The translations under genes were made by a program, and so were the position numbers. The notes under the pieces were generated by a model that did not search any database, had not been told where the DNA came from, and saw nothing but the letters and a program-made list of their open reading frames with translations. This document shows positions 14,483 through 22,606 of a stretch of 30,111 nucleotides of DNA, piece by piece. The stretch is from Gudongella sp034004165 (GTDB taxonomy: Bacteria; Bacillota; Clostridia; Tissierellales; Tissierellaceae): contig JAVEXI010000021.1 in NCBI GenBank assembly GCA_034004165.1, positions 1 through 30,111 on the forward strand. The letters run 5' to 3'. How positions within the stretch are numbered: the first letter of the stretch is position 1; each line of letters begins with the position of its first letter.

Positions 14483-15550
14483 TTATATCAGTCGGCTAAT
14501 AATTCTCTTGTACCTGTCAGTATATTTAACAAAATCATAGTCTGTGTTTTTTACAACAGAATTGATAAAACTGTTTCTCTGATATTCAAAGCTCATAGAC
14601 GGAGTAAGATTTTCTACTTTGTAGAAATAGCGGTTCTTTGTAAGATCTAAAGAGCCTTCATCGATATTTAACGCCCATTCGGCATATTTCTCGATGTAGT
14701 CCAGCGTCCTGTTTACATCAGATTTGACTGCATATACATCTGCAAACATGAGAAGATTGTTGCCCATCAGGTAGCTTTCAAGGCTAAAGTCGATAATCAG
14801 CTTTCTTTGAAGGGTTGCAAGGTCTAATGCCATGTCAAAGTCTCTTTCTTTAAGTGCAGTGCCCCAAAGACTAGCTAAGGAGATAATCGAATTGTTGATA
14901 TTATTGAAAAGGCTCTCCTGTTCTATGGCTTTTGCCCTTTCCTTATCTCCAGTTATTGAATAAATTGTAGACAACATAAAGTCGGTGTTGACGTTGACTT
15001 TTGGGAGTGTATTGAGGACTTCGATTGCTTTGTCATACTCCTCTTTCATAGTGTATAAGCTACTGAGTACGTATAAAGAGGCTTGCTTAACTTCGAGATC
15101 GTCGATAAGAGAAGCTTCTTCAAGCAGGGATATGGATCTGTCAAGGACCCCATTTGCCTGCTCCTCTGTTTCAGCAAGCTGTATGTATTCCTGGAGCAGA
15201 CTACCCATTCTGAACTTTAGAAAAAGGCTGTTTGGATAAGCCTTTAAGTAGTTCTCACAGATATCAAGGGCATCTTCATAAGTACCGGTCTCAAATTTCT
15301 CGGCGCATACAGTGTATATATTAGTAACATCATCGGGTTTTAATTCTGTTTCAAACATTAAAAGAGCATCTAAAGTTGTTCCTAAAAGCCTTGCAATTGG
15401 TGACAAGAGAGTTATGTCGGGGTATGCTGCGGATTCTTCCCACTTTTCGACTGTTTCGGCAGTAATGCCCAATGCACTTGCCAGCTGTTCGTGAGTCAGT
15501 CCTTTATTATGTCTTAGTTTTTGAATGGTGCTTCCTATTGACAGCTTCAT
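14483..15550 (-). CDS. XRE-type regulator with C-terminal TPR-like helical region
   Basis: DNA-binding regulator, 355 residues. Residues 1-65 form a Cro/CI-type helix-turn-helix (IGSTIQKLRHNKGLTHEQLASALGITAETVEKWEESAAYPDITLLSPIARLLGTTLDALL). The rest is alpha-helical with TPR-like periodicity: EKFETGTYEDALDICENYLKAYP, ASLYVLSSLYTMKEEYDKAIEVLNTLP and TIYSITGDKERAKAIEQESLF. This layout is common in Clostridia beside ABC exporters, where the helical part is thought to sense a ligand or protein. It is transcribed divergently from the exporter operon, so the likely target is that promoter and its own. AAGGAGG precedes the ATG. A TATAAT for it lies on the minus strand at 15605-15610. Regulation of the exporter is inference from divergence only. 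Confidence 0.88.
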   Translation of the reverse strand: MKLSIGSTIQKLRHNKGLTHEQLASALGITAETVEKWEESAAYPDITLLSPIARLLGTTLDALLMFETELKPDDVTNIYTVCAEKFETGTYEDALDICENYLKAYPNSLFLKFRMGSLLQEYIQLAETEEQANGVLDRSISLLEEASLIDDLEVKQASLYVLSSLYTMKEEYDKAIEVLNTLPKVNVNTDFMLSTIYSITGDKERAKAIEQESLFNNINNSIISLASLWGTALKERDFDMALDLATLQRKLIIDFSLESYLMGNNLLMFADVYAVKSDVNRTLDYIEKYAEWALNIDEGSLDLTKNRYFYKVENLTPSMSFEYQRNSFINSVVKNTDYDFVKYTDRYKRIISRLI

Positions 15551-15659
15551 GTAAACCTCCTTAAATCACGATTCAGAATCAGTCATTTCTGCAACCTATT
15601 TATAATTATACCCTATTGTGTTAAGATTAATAAGGATATATTAGGAAGGGGACAGAGAA
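15551..15659. promoter_or_regulatory. Divergent intergenic control region of regulator and ABC exporter
   Basis: The 109-base gap carries a palindromic double -10, TATAATTATA (15601-15610), which supplies a TATAAT on each strand, with a weak minus-strand -35 (TTATTA, 15628-15633, spacing 17). An 11-base inverted repeat GATTCAGAATC (15570-15580) lies between it and the regulator start. This repeat is a candidate site for the XRE protein. Elements are seen; function is inferred. Confidence 0.45.
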
Positions 15660-17387
15660 ATGTTAAAATTAATGAGATACCTAAAGCCTTATGTGGCCAC
15701 AATTACACTTGTGCTGGTGCTTACACTTGCGGGTGTTTTTTCAGAGTTGCTGCTGCCTAGACTGATGGGGAATATAGTTGACAAAGGTGTTGCGGAGGGT
15801 GACCTTCAATATATATACAGAACTGGAGTAATGATGCTGTTAATCTCCATAGTTGGGACTGCTGCGACAGTTACATCCAGATATCTGTCTTCTAAGGCTG
15901 CGCTTGCGTTTGGCAGAGACTTAAGAAGTGATGTCTTTAAAAAAGTTGAAGGTTTTTCGATGAATGAAATCGACAAAATTGGTACTGCATCCCTGATAAC
16001 CAGGACGACAAACGACGTCAGTCAGATGCAGAATGTGGCGATAATGTCCATGAGGATGATGCTGAGAGCACCTTTCATGATGGTAGGCGGTATAATCATG
16101 GCAGTTACTACCAATCAAAAACTTTCTGGAGTTCTTTTAATATCGGCGCCTATTGTAATAGCAGTCATAGCCATAGTAGGAAAGATGGGTTATCCACTTT
16201 TTAAAGAAATACAGAAAAAAATCGACAATCTGAACAGAGTTCTTAGAGAATCGCTGACAGGTATAAGAGTAATAAGAGCGTTCAATAAGACAAGTTATGA
16301 AAAGGACAGATTCAACTCAGCAAACAGAGAACTGACAGAAACATCATTAAAAGTTGGAAGAATAATGGCTGTTATGATGCCATTTTTAAACGTGATAATG
16401 AACTTTACCATAATTGGAGTTATATGGTATGGAAGCAGACTGATTGAGCTGAGAGGGTTAGAAGTAGGTCAGATGATGGCTTTTATACAGTACGTCTCTC
16501 AGATTATGTTTTCTATGATAATGGTTTCTATGATTTTCATAATGCTTCCAAGAGCATCTGCCTCTGCCGAGAGGATTAATGAGGTTCTGGAGGTTGAAAC
16601 TGAAATAATAGATGGAACTGATACTATAGAAGGTACAATAGCGAATGGAATTCTCACATTGAATGGAGTTACTTTTAAGTATCAGGATGCCTCTACTCCA
16701 GCGGTAAGAGATATCAGCTTTTCAACGAAGAAAGGTGAGACCACTGCAATTATCGGAGGAACAGGTTCAGGGAAATCCACATTATTAAATCTCATGATGA
16801 GATTTTACGATGTGACTGAGGGGGAAATACTAATAAATGGAATAGATATAAGCGCTATTCCACAGGAGGAACTGAGGAGCAGATTTGGATTGATAGCTCA
16901 GAAGGCAGTTTTGTTTACTGGAACGATTAGGGAAAACATTCTCTTTGGCAGAGAGGATGCGACTGACGAAGAGATTGAAGAAGTTTTGAAGATAGCGCAA
17001 GCCTGGGACTTTGTTGAGGATAAAGAGGAAGGTCTTGAGCACGTTCTTGCCCAGGGTGGAAAAAATCTCTCAGGTGGTCAGAAACAAAGACTAGCCATAG
17101 CAAGAGCTCTAATAAGAAAACCAGAATTTTATTTGTTTGACGACAGTTTTTCTGCACTGGACTTCAGAACAGACAGGCGCTTACGAGAAGCTCTTAAACC
17201 ATACACTGCCAATTCGGCAGTCATCGTCGTAGCTCAGAGGGTAAGCACGATTAAAGATGCCGAAAACATAATAGTTCTCGATGAAGGAAGAATTGTCGGA
17301 ACTGGAACTCATGATGAACTTATAGATAAGTGCAGTGTCTACCGCGAAATAGTGGTATCACAGCTAGGAGAGGAGGCTGTACAATGA
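15660..17387 (+). CDS. ABC exporter half-transporter, degenerate-site subunit
   Basis: Fused membrane-ATPase half-transporter (575 residues) pairing with the next gene as a heterodimer of the BmrC/TM287 type, exporting drugs or lipids. It has six predicted membrane helices (to about residue 300), then the nucleotide-binding domain: Walker A GGTGSGKST (366-374), Q-loop IAQKAVLF, intact signature LSGGQ (470-474), Walker B LFDD with D495 in place of the catalytic Glu, and Gln526 (AQRVST) in place of the switch His. Thus this chain gives its normal signature to the partner's active site but its own hydrolytic residues are changed, as known for asymmetric heterodimers. It starts at ATG 15660 behind GGAAGGGG. 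It overlaps the next gene by 4 bases. Confidence 0.93.
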   Translation: MLKLMRYLKPYVATITLVLVLTLAGVFSELLLPRLMGNIVDKGVAEGDLQYIYRTGVMMLLISIVGTAATVTSRYLSSKAALAFGRDLRSDVFKKVEGFSMNEIDKIGTASLITRTTNDVSQMQNVAIMSMRMMLRAPFMMVGGIIMAVTTNQKLSGVLLISAPIVIAVIAIVGKMGYPLFKEIQKKIDNLNRVLRESLTGIRVIRAFNKTSYEKDRFNSANRELTETSLKVGRIMAVMMPFLNVIMNFTIIGVIWYGSRLIELRGLEVGQMMAFIQYVSQIMFSMIMVSMIFIMLPRASASAERINEVLEVETEIIDGTDTIEGTIANGILTLNGVTFKYQDASTPAVRDISFSTKKGETTAIIGGTGSGKSTLLNLMMRFYDVTEGEILINGIDISAIPQEELRSRFGLIAQKAVLFTGTIRENILFGREDATDEEIEEVLKIAQAWDFVEDKEEGLEHVLAQGGKNLSGGQKQRLAIARALIRKPEFYLFDDSFSALDFRTDRRLREALKPYTANSAVIVVAQRVSTIKDAENIIVLDEGRIVGTGTHDELIDKCSVYREIVVSQLGEEAVQ

Positions 17388-19225
17388 GCGAGAATAAAAG
17401 AGAAAAAAGCCCACGCCAAATGATTGGAAGAGGCGGTCCTCCAGGATCTGGCATGATGAGAGCACCTGAAAAAGCAAAAAATTTCAAAGGTACACTGAAA
17501 AGACTCCTCGGTTATCTGAAGCCTTATAGTATGCTAATGTTTTTAGTTGCTTCAGCAGCTGTGCTCAGTACTCTGTTTGCGATAATAAGTCCAAGAGTAA
17601 TGGGTAACATAACAACTCACATATACGAAAGCATAGCCTCAGGTACTGGAATAGACAAGACATTAATTATAAGAATCCTTACAATCCTTGGAGGATTATA
17701 CCTGCTTTCAGGAATATTCACTTATGCTCAACAATTTATAATGGCTGACATATCACAAAAACTAGTATATGACCTGAGAAAGGATATAAACGAAAAACTT
17801 CACAGGCTGCCATTAAAATACTATGATTCACAAACTACAGGAGAAATATTAAGCCGTGTTGCAAATGACGTGGACACCATAAGCTCTACTCTCCAGCAAA
17901 ATGTCACCCAGGCGCTTTCATCGGCAATTACCCTTGTGGGAATACTGATTATGATGATAATAATCAGCCCTGTGATAACGATGATAACACTTATTACAAT
18001 ACCACTTACAATACTGCTCACAAAGAATATTGCTAAAATTTCACAAAAATATTTTGCATCACAGGCAAAGAGTCTGGGACAGATAAATGGGCATATTGAA
18101 GAGAATTTTTCCGGGCATTCAACTGTAAAAGCCTATGGAAAGGAAAGCAAATCAATTGCAGACTTTGAAAAAATCAATGCAGAATTGTATGAGCACGGGT
18201 GGAAATCACAATTTATTTCAGGCATTATCATGCCGCTGATGCAGTTGATCAACAGTCTTGGATATATCTTTGTAGCAGTAATGGGTGGAATCCTAGTTAT
18301 CAGGGGAGCTCTTCCCATAGGAGACGTTCAGGCTTTTATTCAGTACTCTAGACAATTCAATCAGCCGATAATGCAAATCGCTGAAGTAATAAATATATTC
18401 CAGTCGACAATTGCTTCTGCTGAGAGAGTATTTGAGTTATTGGATGAGACTGAAGAAGAAAAAGACCCAGAAGACAGTATGGATAAAGATGGCAGGAGTT
18501 CAGATGTAAAATTTGAAAAAGTTACTTTTGGCTATTCAAAGGAAAGACCTCTTATGGAGAACCTCGAACTTGAAGCATGTTGTGGTGAAACTGTAGCCAT
18601 AGTTGGACCAACTGGGGCTGGTAAAACCACACTGGTCAATCTTTTGATGAGATTTTACGAAGTAGATGGTGGAAAGATTACAATAGACGGTATTTCCACA
18701 AGGGATATGACGAGGCATGATTTAAGAGCAAAATTTGGGATGGTACTTCAGGACACTTGGCTTTTCAATGGTACTATAAGGGACAATATCGCCTATGGTA
18801 GTGAAAATGCAACTCCAGAAGAAATAATCAGAGCGGCGAAGTTAGCACAGGCAGATCACTTTATTAGGACTCTGCCACAGGGTTATGATACTGTGCTAAA
18901 TGAGGAAGCTTCAAATATTTCTCAGGGTCAAAAACAGCTTCTCACCATTGCCAGGGCAGTTCTGGCAGATCCGTCAATACTAATTCTTGACGAAGCCACT
19001 TCCAGCGTAGACACTCGTACTGAAATTCTCATACAACGGGGAATGGATCTCTTGATGAAGGGAAGGACCAGTTTTGTAATAGCCCACAGGTTATCGACAA
19101 TAAAGAACGCTGACATTATCCTCGTTATGAACGCGGGAGCAATAATTGAAAAAGGAACACATGAAGAACTTATGGAGAGAGATGGTTTTTACGCATCTTT
19201 GTACAATAGCCAGTTTGCAGCGTGA
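17384..19225 (+). CDS. ABC exporter half-transporter, catalytic-site subunit
   Basis: Second half of the heterodimeric exporter, 613 residues. A basic, glycine-rich 40-residue cytosolic tail (RQMIGRGGPPGSGMMRAP) precedes six predicted membrane helices (about 45-345). The ATPase domain follows: Walker A GPTGAGKTT (408-416), Q-loop VLQDTWLF, signature altered to ISQGQ (512-516), Walker B LILDEATSSVD with catalytic E537, and switch H568. The Walker A/B and His are intact while the signature is degenerate, complementary to the upstream subunit, so one of the two composite ATP sites is competent. ATG 17384 overlaps the previous stop (ATGA) and has AGGAG upstream; the longer frame starting at 17330 lies within the upstream gene and is rejected. 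Substrate unknown. Confidence 0.93.
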   Translation: MSENKREKSPRQMIGRGGPPGSGMMRAPEKAKNFKGTLKRLLGYLKPYSMLMFLVASAAVLSTLFAIISPRVMGNITTHIYESIASGTGIDKTLIIRILTILGGLYLLSGIFTYAQQFIMADISQKLVYDLRKDINEKLHRLPLKYYDSQTTGEILSRVANDVDTISSTLQQNVTQALSSAITLVGILIMMIIISPVITMITLITIPLTILLTKNIAKISQKYFASQAKSLGQINGHIEENFSGHSTVKAYGKESKSIADFEKINAELYEHGWKSQFISGIIMPLMQLINSLGYIFVAVMGGILVIRGALPIGDVQAFIQYSRQFNQPIMQIAEVINIFQSTIASAERVFELLDETEEEKDPEDSMDKDGRSSDVKFEKVTFGYSKERPLMENLELEACCGETVAIVGPTGAGKTTLVNLLMRFYEVDGGKITIDGISTRDMTRHDLRAKFGMVLQDTWLFNGTIRDNIAYGSENATPEEIIRAAKLAQADHFIRTLPQGYDTVLNEEASNISQGQKQLLTIARAVLADPSILILDEATSSVDTRTEILIQRGMDLLMKGRTSFVIAHRLSTIKNADIILVMNAGAIIEKGTHEELMERDGFYASLYNSQFAA

Positions 19226-19293
19226 TTTCAAATTGCCAGCAATACACGCTTTAAAAAGTTGCGAGTTTAGTTATAGTATCAATGGGTATCTAT

Positions 19294-19305
19294 CCGTTTG
19301 AACGG
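19294..19305. promoter_or_regulatory. Palindrome overlapping the DUF2249 gene ribosome-binding site
   Basis: CCGTTTGAACGG is a 12-base inverted repeat (arms CCGTT/AACGG) whose right arm runs into the GGAGGGA ribosome-binding site. It could be an operator or an RNA hairpin masking that site. No firm -35/-10 pair is seen in 19226-19293; TATAGT at 19272-19277 with TTTAAA 16 bases before it is the best candidate. Confidence 0.35.
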
Positions 19306-19317
19306 AGGGATATGCTA

Positions 19318-19539
19318 ATGAATGTTCTTGACGTCAGACAGATTGAGTCGCGATACAAGCATGTAAAGATATTTGACATGTTCTATAGCCTTGACAGTGG
19401 TGAAAAAATGGAAATAATCAACGACCATGATCCAAGGCCACTACACTATCAGATGCTTGCAGAAAACGAAGGGCAGTTTGAATGGAGATATCTGGAAGAA
19501 GGCCCCGAAGTATGGAGAGTTGAGATAACGCGAAAATAG
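19318..19539 (+). CDS. DUF2249 domain protein (TusA-like fold)
   Basis: Small cytosolic protein of 73 residues, one DUF2249 domain (COG4309): LDVRQIESRYKHVKIFDMFYSLDSGEKMEIINDHDPRPLHYQMLAENEGQFEWRYLEEGPEVWRVEITRK. The NDHDPRPL and YLEEGPEVW signatures match the family. DUF2249 has a TusA/SirA-like fold and is often fused to, or found beside, hemerythrin, DUF1858 and nitrosative-stress proteins in other genomes; its biochemical role is unknown. ATG 19318 is chosen since GGAGGGA lies 7 bases upstream; ATG 19312 is too close. A terminator (19533-19560) follows, so the next genes are probably a separate transcript, with at most partial read-through. The neighbours also carry DUF1858-like domains, which supports a functional link. 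Confidence 0.88.
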   Translation: MNVLDVRQIESRYKHVKIFDMFYSLDSGEKMEIINDHDPRPLHYQMLAENEGQFEWRYLEEGPEVWRVEITRK

Positions 19540-19560
19540 ACCATCCGGTCTATTTTTTTT
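19533..19560 (+). terminator. Rho-independent terminator after the DUF2249 gene
   Basis: AAAATAGACC (19533-19542) pairs with GGTCTATTTT (19547-19556) over a 4-base loop, with eight consecutive T (19553-19560). The stop codon lies in the left arm. Confidence 0.85.
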
Positions 19561-19609
19561 GCAAAAAAATTATCCCGATAAAATTAGTAGGAATTTAACA
19601 AAAATGTAG

Positions 19610-19620
19610 TATAATATAAT
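19610..19620 (+). promoter_or_regulatory. Candidate -10 region of the SBP-like operon
   Basis: Two overlapping TATAAT hexamers (19610-19615 and 19615-19620) follow the previous terminator. The nearest -35-like sequence is TTAACA (19595-19600), whose spacing of 14 to the second hexamer is short, so exact promoter architecture is unclear. The AAGGAGG site begins at 19633. Confidence 0.4.
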
Positions 19621-19645
19621 TTGGAATCAAGGAAGGAGGATTTTG

Positions 19646-20893
19646 TTGAATAAATATTTTGATGTAACAGAAAAAGTTTACGATATAACTGAAAGATACC
19701 CGGAGACTTTAGATGTATTTGCAGCCAATGGATTTGAGCATCTTAAAAACGAGAAAATGCGAAAAATCATGGGTAAGACAATAACAGTTGAAATGGCTTG
19801 CAAAACAAAGAAAGTCAATTTGGATATATTTGAGGAGAAATTGGTCGAGGTAATACGTCAAACCAGGGAGAACATAGACCTCTCTCTAAACGATACAAAA
19901 AAAGATTCTGGCGGAAAAGTAAAAATGCTGGGAGTACTGCCTTGTCCTGTTAGAATACCGTTGATGGAGAACTTCTCTGAATGGTTAAAAACTCATGAAG
20001 AGACTCTTGGAACTGGGATAGACTATGATTTTAAGGCAGCTAACGTCGGAGTTCAATGGATAAGAGATGAGATTGAGCACTCATCAGCAGAAGAGCTCGC
20101 TGACCTGTTTATGTCTGCTGGTTTTGATCTTTTCTTTGATGAAAGGCTGATGGGTAGGTTTAAATCACAGGGAGTATTCAAAGATCTTTCTGGATTCAAA
20201 AAATTGAATAAAGATTTAGATAATGAAAAAGTATCTCTAAGAGACCCTCAGGAGCAATACACAGTATTTTCAGTTGTACCTGCTGTATTTCTTGTAAATA
20301 CTGATGAACTGAATGGACGAACAAAACCTGAATCCTGGGAAGATTTGCTAAATGGTGATTTTGAAAGATCAGTATCACTTCCTCTTAATGATTTTGACTT
20401 ATTTAATGCAATGCTTCTTACCATATATAGATATTTTGGAGAAGATGGCATAAGAAGGCTGGGAAGAGCACATATGAGAAGCATGACCCCTGCAGAAATG
20501 GTGAAATCAAACGTTAGGAATACCAGTTCAGGCATACCAACAGTCACAGTGATGCCGTATCTATTTGCAGGTATGGTCAGAGAAGAGAGTCCGTTAAAAG
20601 CAGTCTGGCCAGAAGAAGGGGCAATAGCTAGCCCAATTTTCCTTTTGACGAAGGAATCGTCCAGAGAAGAAGTTAAACCGATAGTCGATTATCTTTTATC
20701 TAAAGAAGTGGGACAGCTATTGGCAACAAATGGCAAGTTTCCATCCACAAATACAGAAGTTGACAACGGCTTAAGAGAAGATCAAAAATTTATGTGGCTA
20801 GGATGGGACTTTATCAATTCTCACGATGACCTCGGGGCATTGATAAACTACTGCATGGAAATATTTTATGAAGAGTCAGGAGTTGAAAAATGA
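19646..20893 (+). CDS. Cytosolic solute-binding-protein fold with N-terminal DUF1858-like domain
   Basis: Unusual two-domain protein of 415 residues. Residues about 3-62 (FDVTEKVYDITERYPETLDVFAANGFEHLKN...EEKLVEVIRQ) look like DUF1858, the ScdA_N-type domain also found in Fe-S repair protein RIC. Residues about 90-400 resemble a type-2 periplasmic binding protein of the iron (FbpA-like) group: VKMLGVLPCPVRIPLMENF at the start, WPEEGAIASPIFLLTKESSREEVKPIVDYLLSKEVGQLLATNGKFPSTN near the end. There is no signal peptide, lipobox or membrane segment, so it should stay in the cytoplasm, where a normal import function makes no sense. The start is TTG 19646 (AGGAGG 6 bases upstream; TTG 19643 is closer). 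It overlaps the next gene by ATGA. Ligand unknown; a metal or metal complex is plausible. Confidence 0.8.
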   Translation: MNKYFDVTEKVYDITERYPETLDVFAANGFEHLKNEKMRKIMGKTITVEMACKTKKVNLDIFEEKLVEVIRQTRENIDLSLNDTKKDSGGKVKMLGVLPCPVRIPLMENFSEWLKTHEETLGTGIDYDFKAANVGVQWIRDEIEHSSAEELADLFMSAGFDLFFDERLMGRFKSQGVFKDLSGFKKLNKDLDNEKVSLRDPQEQYTVFSVVPAVFLVNTDELNGRTKPESWEDLLNGDFERSVSLPLNDFDLFNAMLLTIYRYFGEDGIRRLGRAHMRSMTPAEMVKSNVRNTSSGIPTVTVMPYLFAGMVREESPLKAVWPEEGAIASPIFLLTKESSREEVKPIVDYLLSKEVGQLLATNGKFPSTNTEVDNGLREDQKFMWLGWDFINSHDDLGALINYCMEIFYEESGVEK

Positions 20894-21591
20894 ATCTTGT
20901 AATTTTTTCAGGACCGCCTTCCTCAGGGAAGACGAGTATAATTCTAAAGACGATAGATGCAATGAAAAAAAGAGACTTAAAAGTAGGGGTAGTTAAGTTC
21001 GACTGCCTTTCAACAGACGATGACATCCTATATGAAAAGGCAGGAATACCTGTAAAAAAAGGCCTGTCAGGGGCTCTCTGCCCAGATCATTATTTTGCTT
21101 CGAATATTGAGGAAGTTGTTCAGTGGGGGATAAAATCAGAACTAGATCTTTTGATTACAGAATCTGCAGGTCTGTGCAACAGATGCTCCCCGTATATAAA
21201 AGAGATTAAAGGAGTTTGTGTAATCGACAACTTGTCAGGCATCAACACTCCAAAGAAGATAGGGCCTATGTTAAAAGCAGCCGACATAGTTGTAATAACA
21301 AAAGGGGACATAGTTTCTCAGGCAGAAAGAGAGGTATTCTCTTCTAAAGTAAACTCCGTCAATCCCAGGGCGACCATTATGCATATAAATGGTCTTACGG
21401 GGCAGGGAGCTTATGAACTGAGCACGCTTTTATTTGAGGAGAGTGCTCATATAGACAGTGTTCAAGGTATGGAATTAAGATACCCAATGCCAAGTGCATT
21501 GTGCTCGTACTGCTTAGGAGAAACCAGGATAGGTGAAGCTTTTCAAATGGGCAACGTAAGAAAAATTGAGCTAGGTGATGAATATGCATAG
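20890..21591 (+). CDS. G3E-family (CobW/HypB-like) GTPase, cysteine-rich
   Basis: Cytosolic P-loop GTPase of the SIMIBI G3E group, whose members (HypB, UreG, CobW/COG0523) deliver metals. The 233-residue chain has Walker A GPPSSGKT (8-15), the family ESAG motif (91-94) within LLITESAGLCNRCSPY, and base-recognition TKGD (137-140), the N/T-K-x-D form used by CobW relatives. Cysteines: C39, C64, C96/C99 (CNRC), C110, C205/C208 (CSYC), plus HIDS near the C-terminal part; the two CxxC pairs could bind metal. It lacks HypB's N-terminal His-rich region and the CobW C-terminal domain, so it is a minimal G3E. Start overlaps the SBP-like stop by 4 bases; its end overlaps the ABC ATPase start. Exact substrate unknown; metal insertion is inference. 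Confidence 0.82.
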   Translation: MNLVIFSGPPSSGKTSIILKTIDAMKKRDLKVGVVKFDCLSTDDDILYEKAGIPVKKGLSGALCPDHYFASNIEEVVQWGIKSELDLLITESAGLCNRCSPYIKEIKGVCVIDNLSGINTPKKIGPMLKAADIVVITKGDIVSQAEREVFSSKVNSVNPRATIMHINGLTGQGAYELSTLLFEESAHIDSVQGMELRYPMPSALCSYCLGETRIGEAFQMGNVRKIELGDEYA

Positions 21592-22579
21592 CAGAACTAA
21601 GATTGGGATACTTCTGGAGAACTATCCTTTTGTTGCAGGGTGGGCTGTTGAAAATAAAGTCGACATAGATGGTAAAGAAGATCTGTCTCTTGAAGAGTTA
21701 CTTAATGGAATTAGTGAAGAAGAAGCAGAAAATATGGCTATAGACAGAGAAGGACTCATGGAAAGCCTCGATGCTTTCGTCGAGCAGATGAAGAGCTTTC
21801 TCGGAATTAAGGAAGATGCGCAAGTTGAGAGTCTGACTATCCTTCCAGGTACGGATAAATCTGGTGAAAGAGAGAATTTTGTCTCATTGACGGTAAGTAA
21901 ATCACAGATAATATCAATTGTAGGTCCAACTGGATCTGGTAAGTCCAGACTTTTGGCAGATATAGAGTGGGCAGCACAAAATGATACCCCTACTGGAAGG
22001 AGTATACTGATTAACGGAGAACAGCCAGACAGAAAGTGGAGATTTTCCTCAAACAACAAACTTGTAGCTCAGCTTTCTCAGAACATGAACTTTGTAATGG
22101 ATCTTACAGTAATGGAATTTTTGCAGCTTCATGCAGAAAGCAGAATGGTAATAGATATTGAGGGTACAATAGATAGAATAATTGCTGAGGCCAATAAGTT
22201 AGCAGGTGAAAAATTCGATCCAGACACCCCTGTTACTGCTCTCAGTGGAGGTCAATCGAGGGCTCTGATGATAGCAGATACGGCAATTCTCAGCTCATCA
22301 CCTATAGTTTTGATAGATGAAATTGAGAATGCTGGAATCGACAGGAGAAAAGCACTGGACCTTCTCGTCAGCGAAGATAAAATTGTCCTTATGGCTACTC
22401 ACGATCCAACACTGGCGCTGATTGCAGATAAGAGGATTGTAATTCGCAATGGAGGCATAGCTAAAATAATAGAGACAAGCTCTGAAGAAAAGAGTATACT
22501 GGAAGAACTGGAGAAAATCGACGGCTTTATCCAGTCCATGAGAACCAGTCTCAGGCTGGGAGAAGTGTTAAGTCAGTAA
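21584..22579 (+). CDS. ABC-type ATPase with DUF1858-like N-terminus, no permease
   Basis: Soluble ATPase of 331 residues. Residues 5-70 (TKIGILLENYPFVAGWAVENKV...LEELLNGISEEEAENMAIDREGLMESLDAF) resemble the DUF1858-type domain of the SBP-like protein two genes upstream. The ABC domain is complete: Walker A GPTGSGKS (114-121), Q-loop VAQLSQNMNF (Q163), signature LSGGQ (220-224), Walker B IVLIDE (D245, E246), then an atypical D-loop segment IENAGIDRRKA instead of the usual PTxxLD, and switch H273 (LMATHD). There is no membrane segment and no permease gene in the operon. ATG 21584 (AGGTGA 5 bases upstream) is preferred over ATG 21578. It lies 8 bases into the GTPase gene. Possible role: energising assembly or release steps for a cofactor; inferred only. 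Confidence 0.82.
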   Translation: MHSRTKIGILLENYPFVAGWAVENKVDIDGKEDLSLEELLNGISEEEAENMAIDREGLMESLDAFVEQMKSFLGIKEDAQVESLTILPGTDKSGERENFVSLTVSKSQIISIVGPTGSGKSRLLADIEWAAQNDTPTGRSILINGEQPDRKWRFSSNNKLVAQLSQNMNFVMDLTVMEFLQLHAESRMVIDIEGTIDRIIAEANKLAGEKFDPDTPVTALSGGQSRALMIADTAILSSSPIVLIDEIENAGIDRRKALDLLVSEDKIVLMATHDPTLALIADKRIVIRNGGIAKIIETSSEEKSILEELEKIDGFIQSMRTSLRLGEVLSQ

Positions 22580-22606
22580 ATTTGATTATATAAGGAGGAA
22601 AAAGAT

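Noticed and set aside
17330..17383. Longer N-terminus for the second exporter subunit
   Set aside because: It lies within the end of the preceding gene in another frame; ATG 17384 gives the usual ATGA overlap with a good ribosome-binding site.
19646..22579. Ordinary ABC iron importer
   Set aside because: The binding protein has no signal peptide and no permease gene exists; a GTPase sits in its place.
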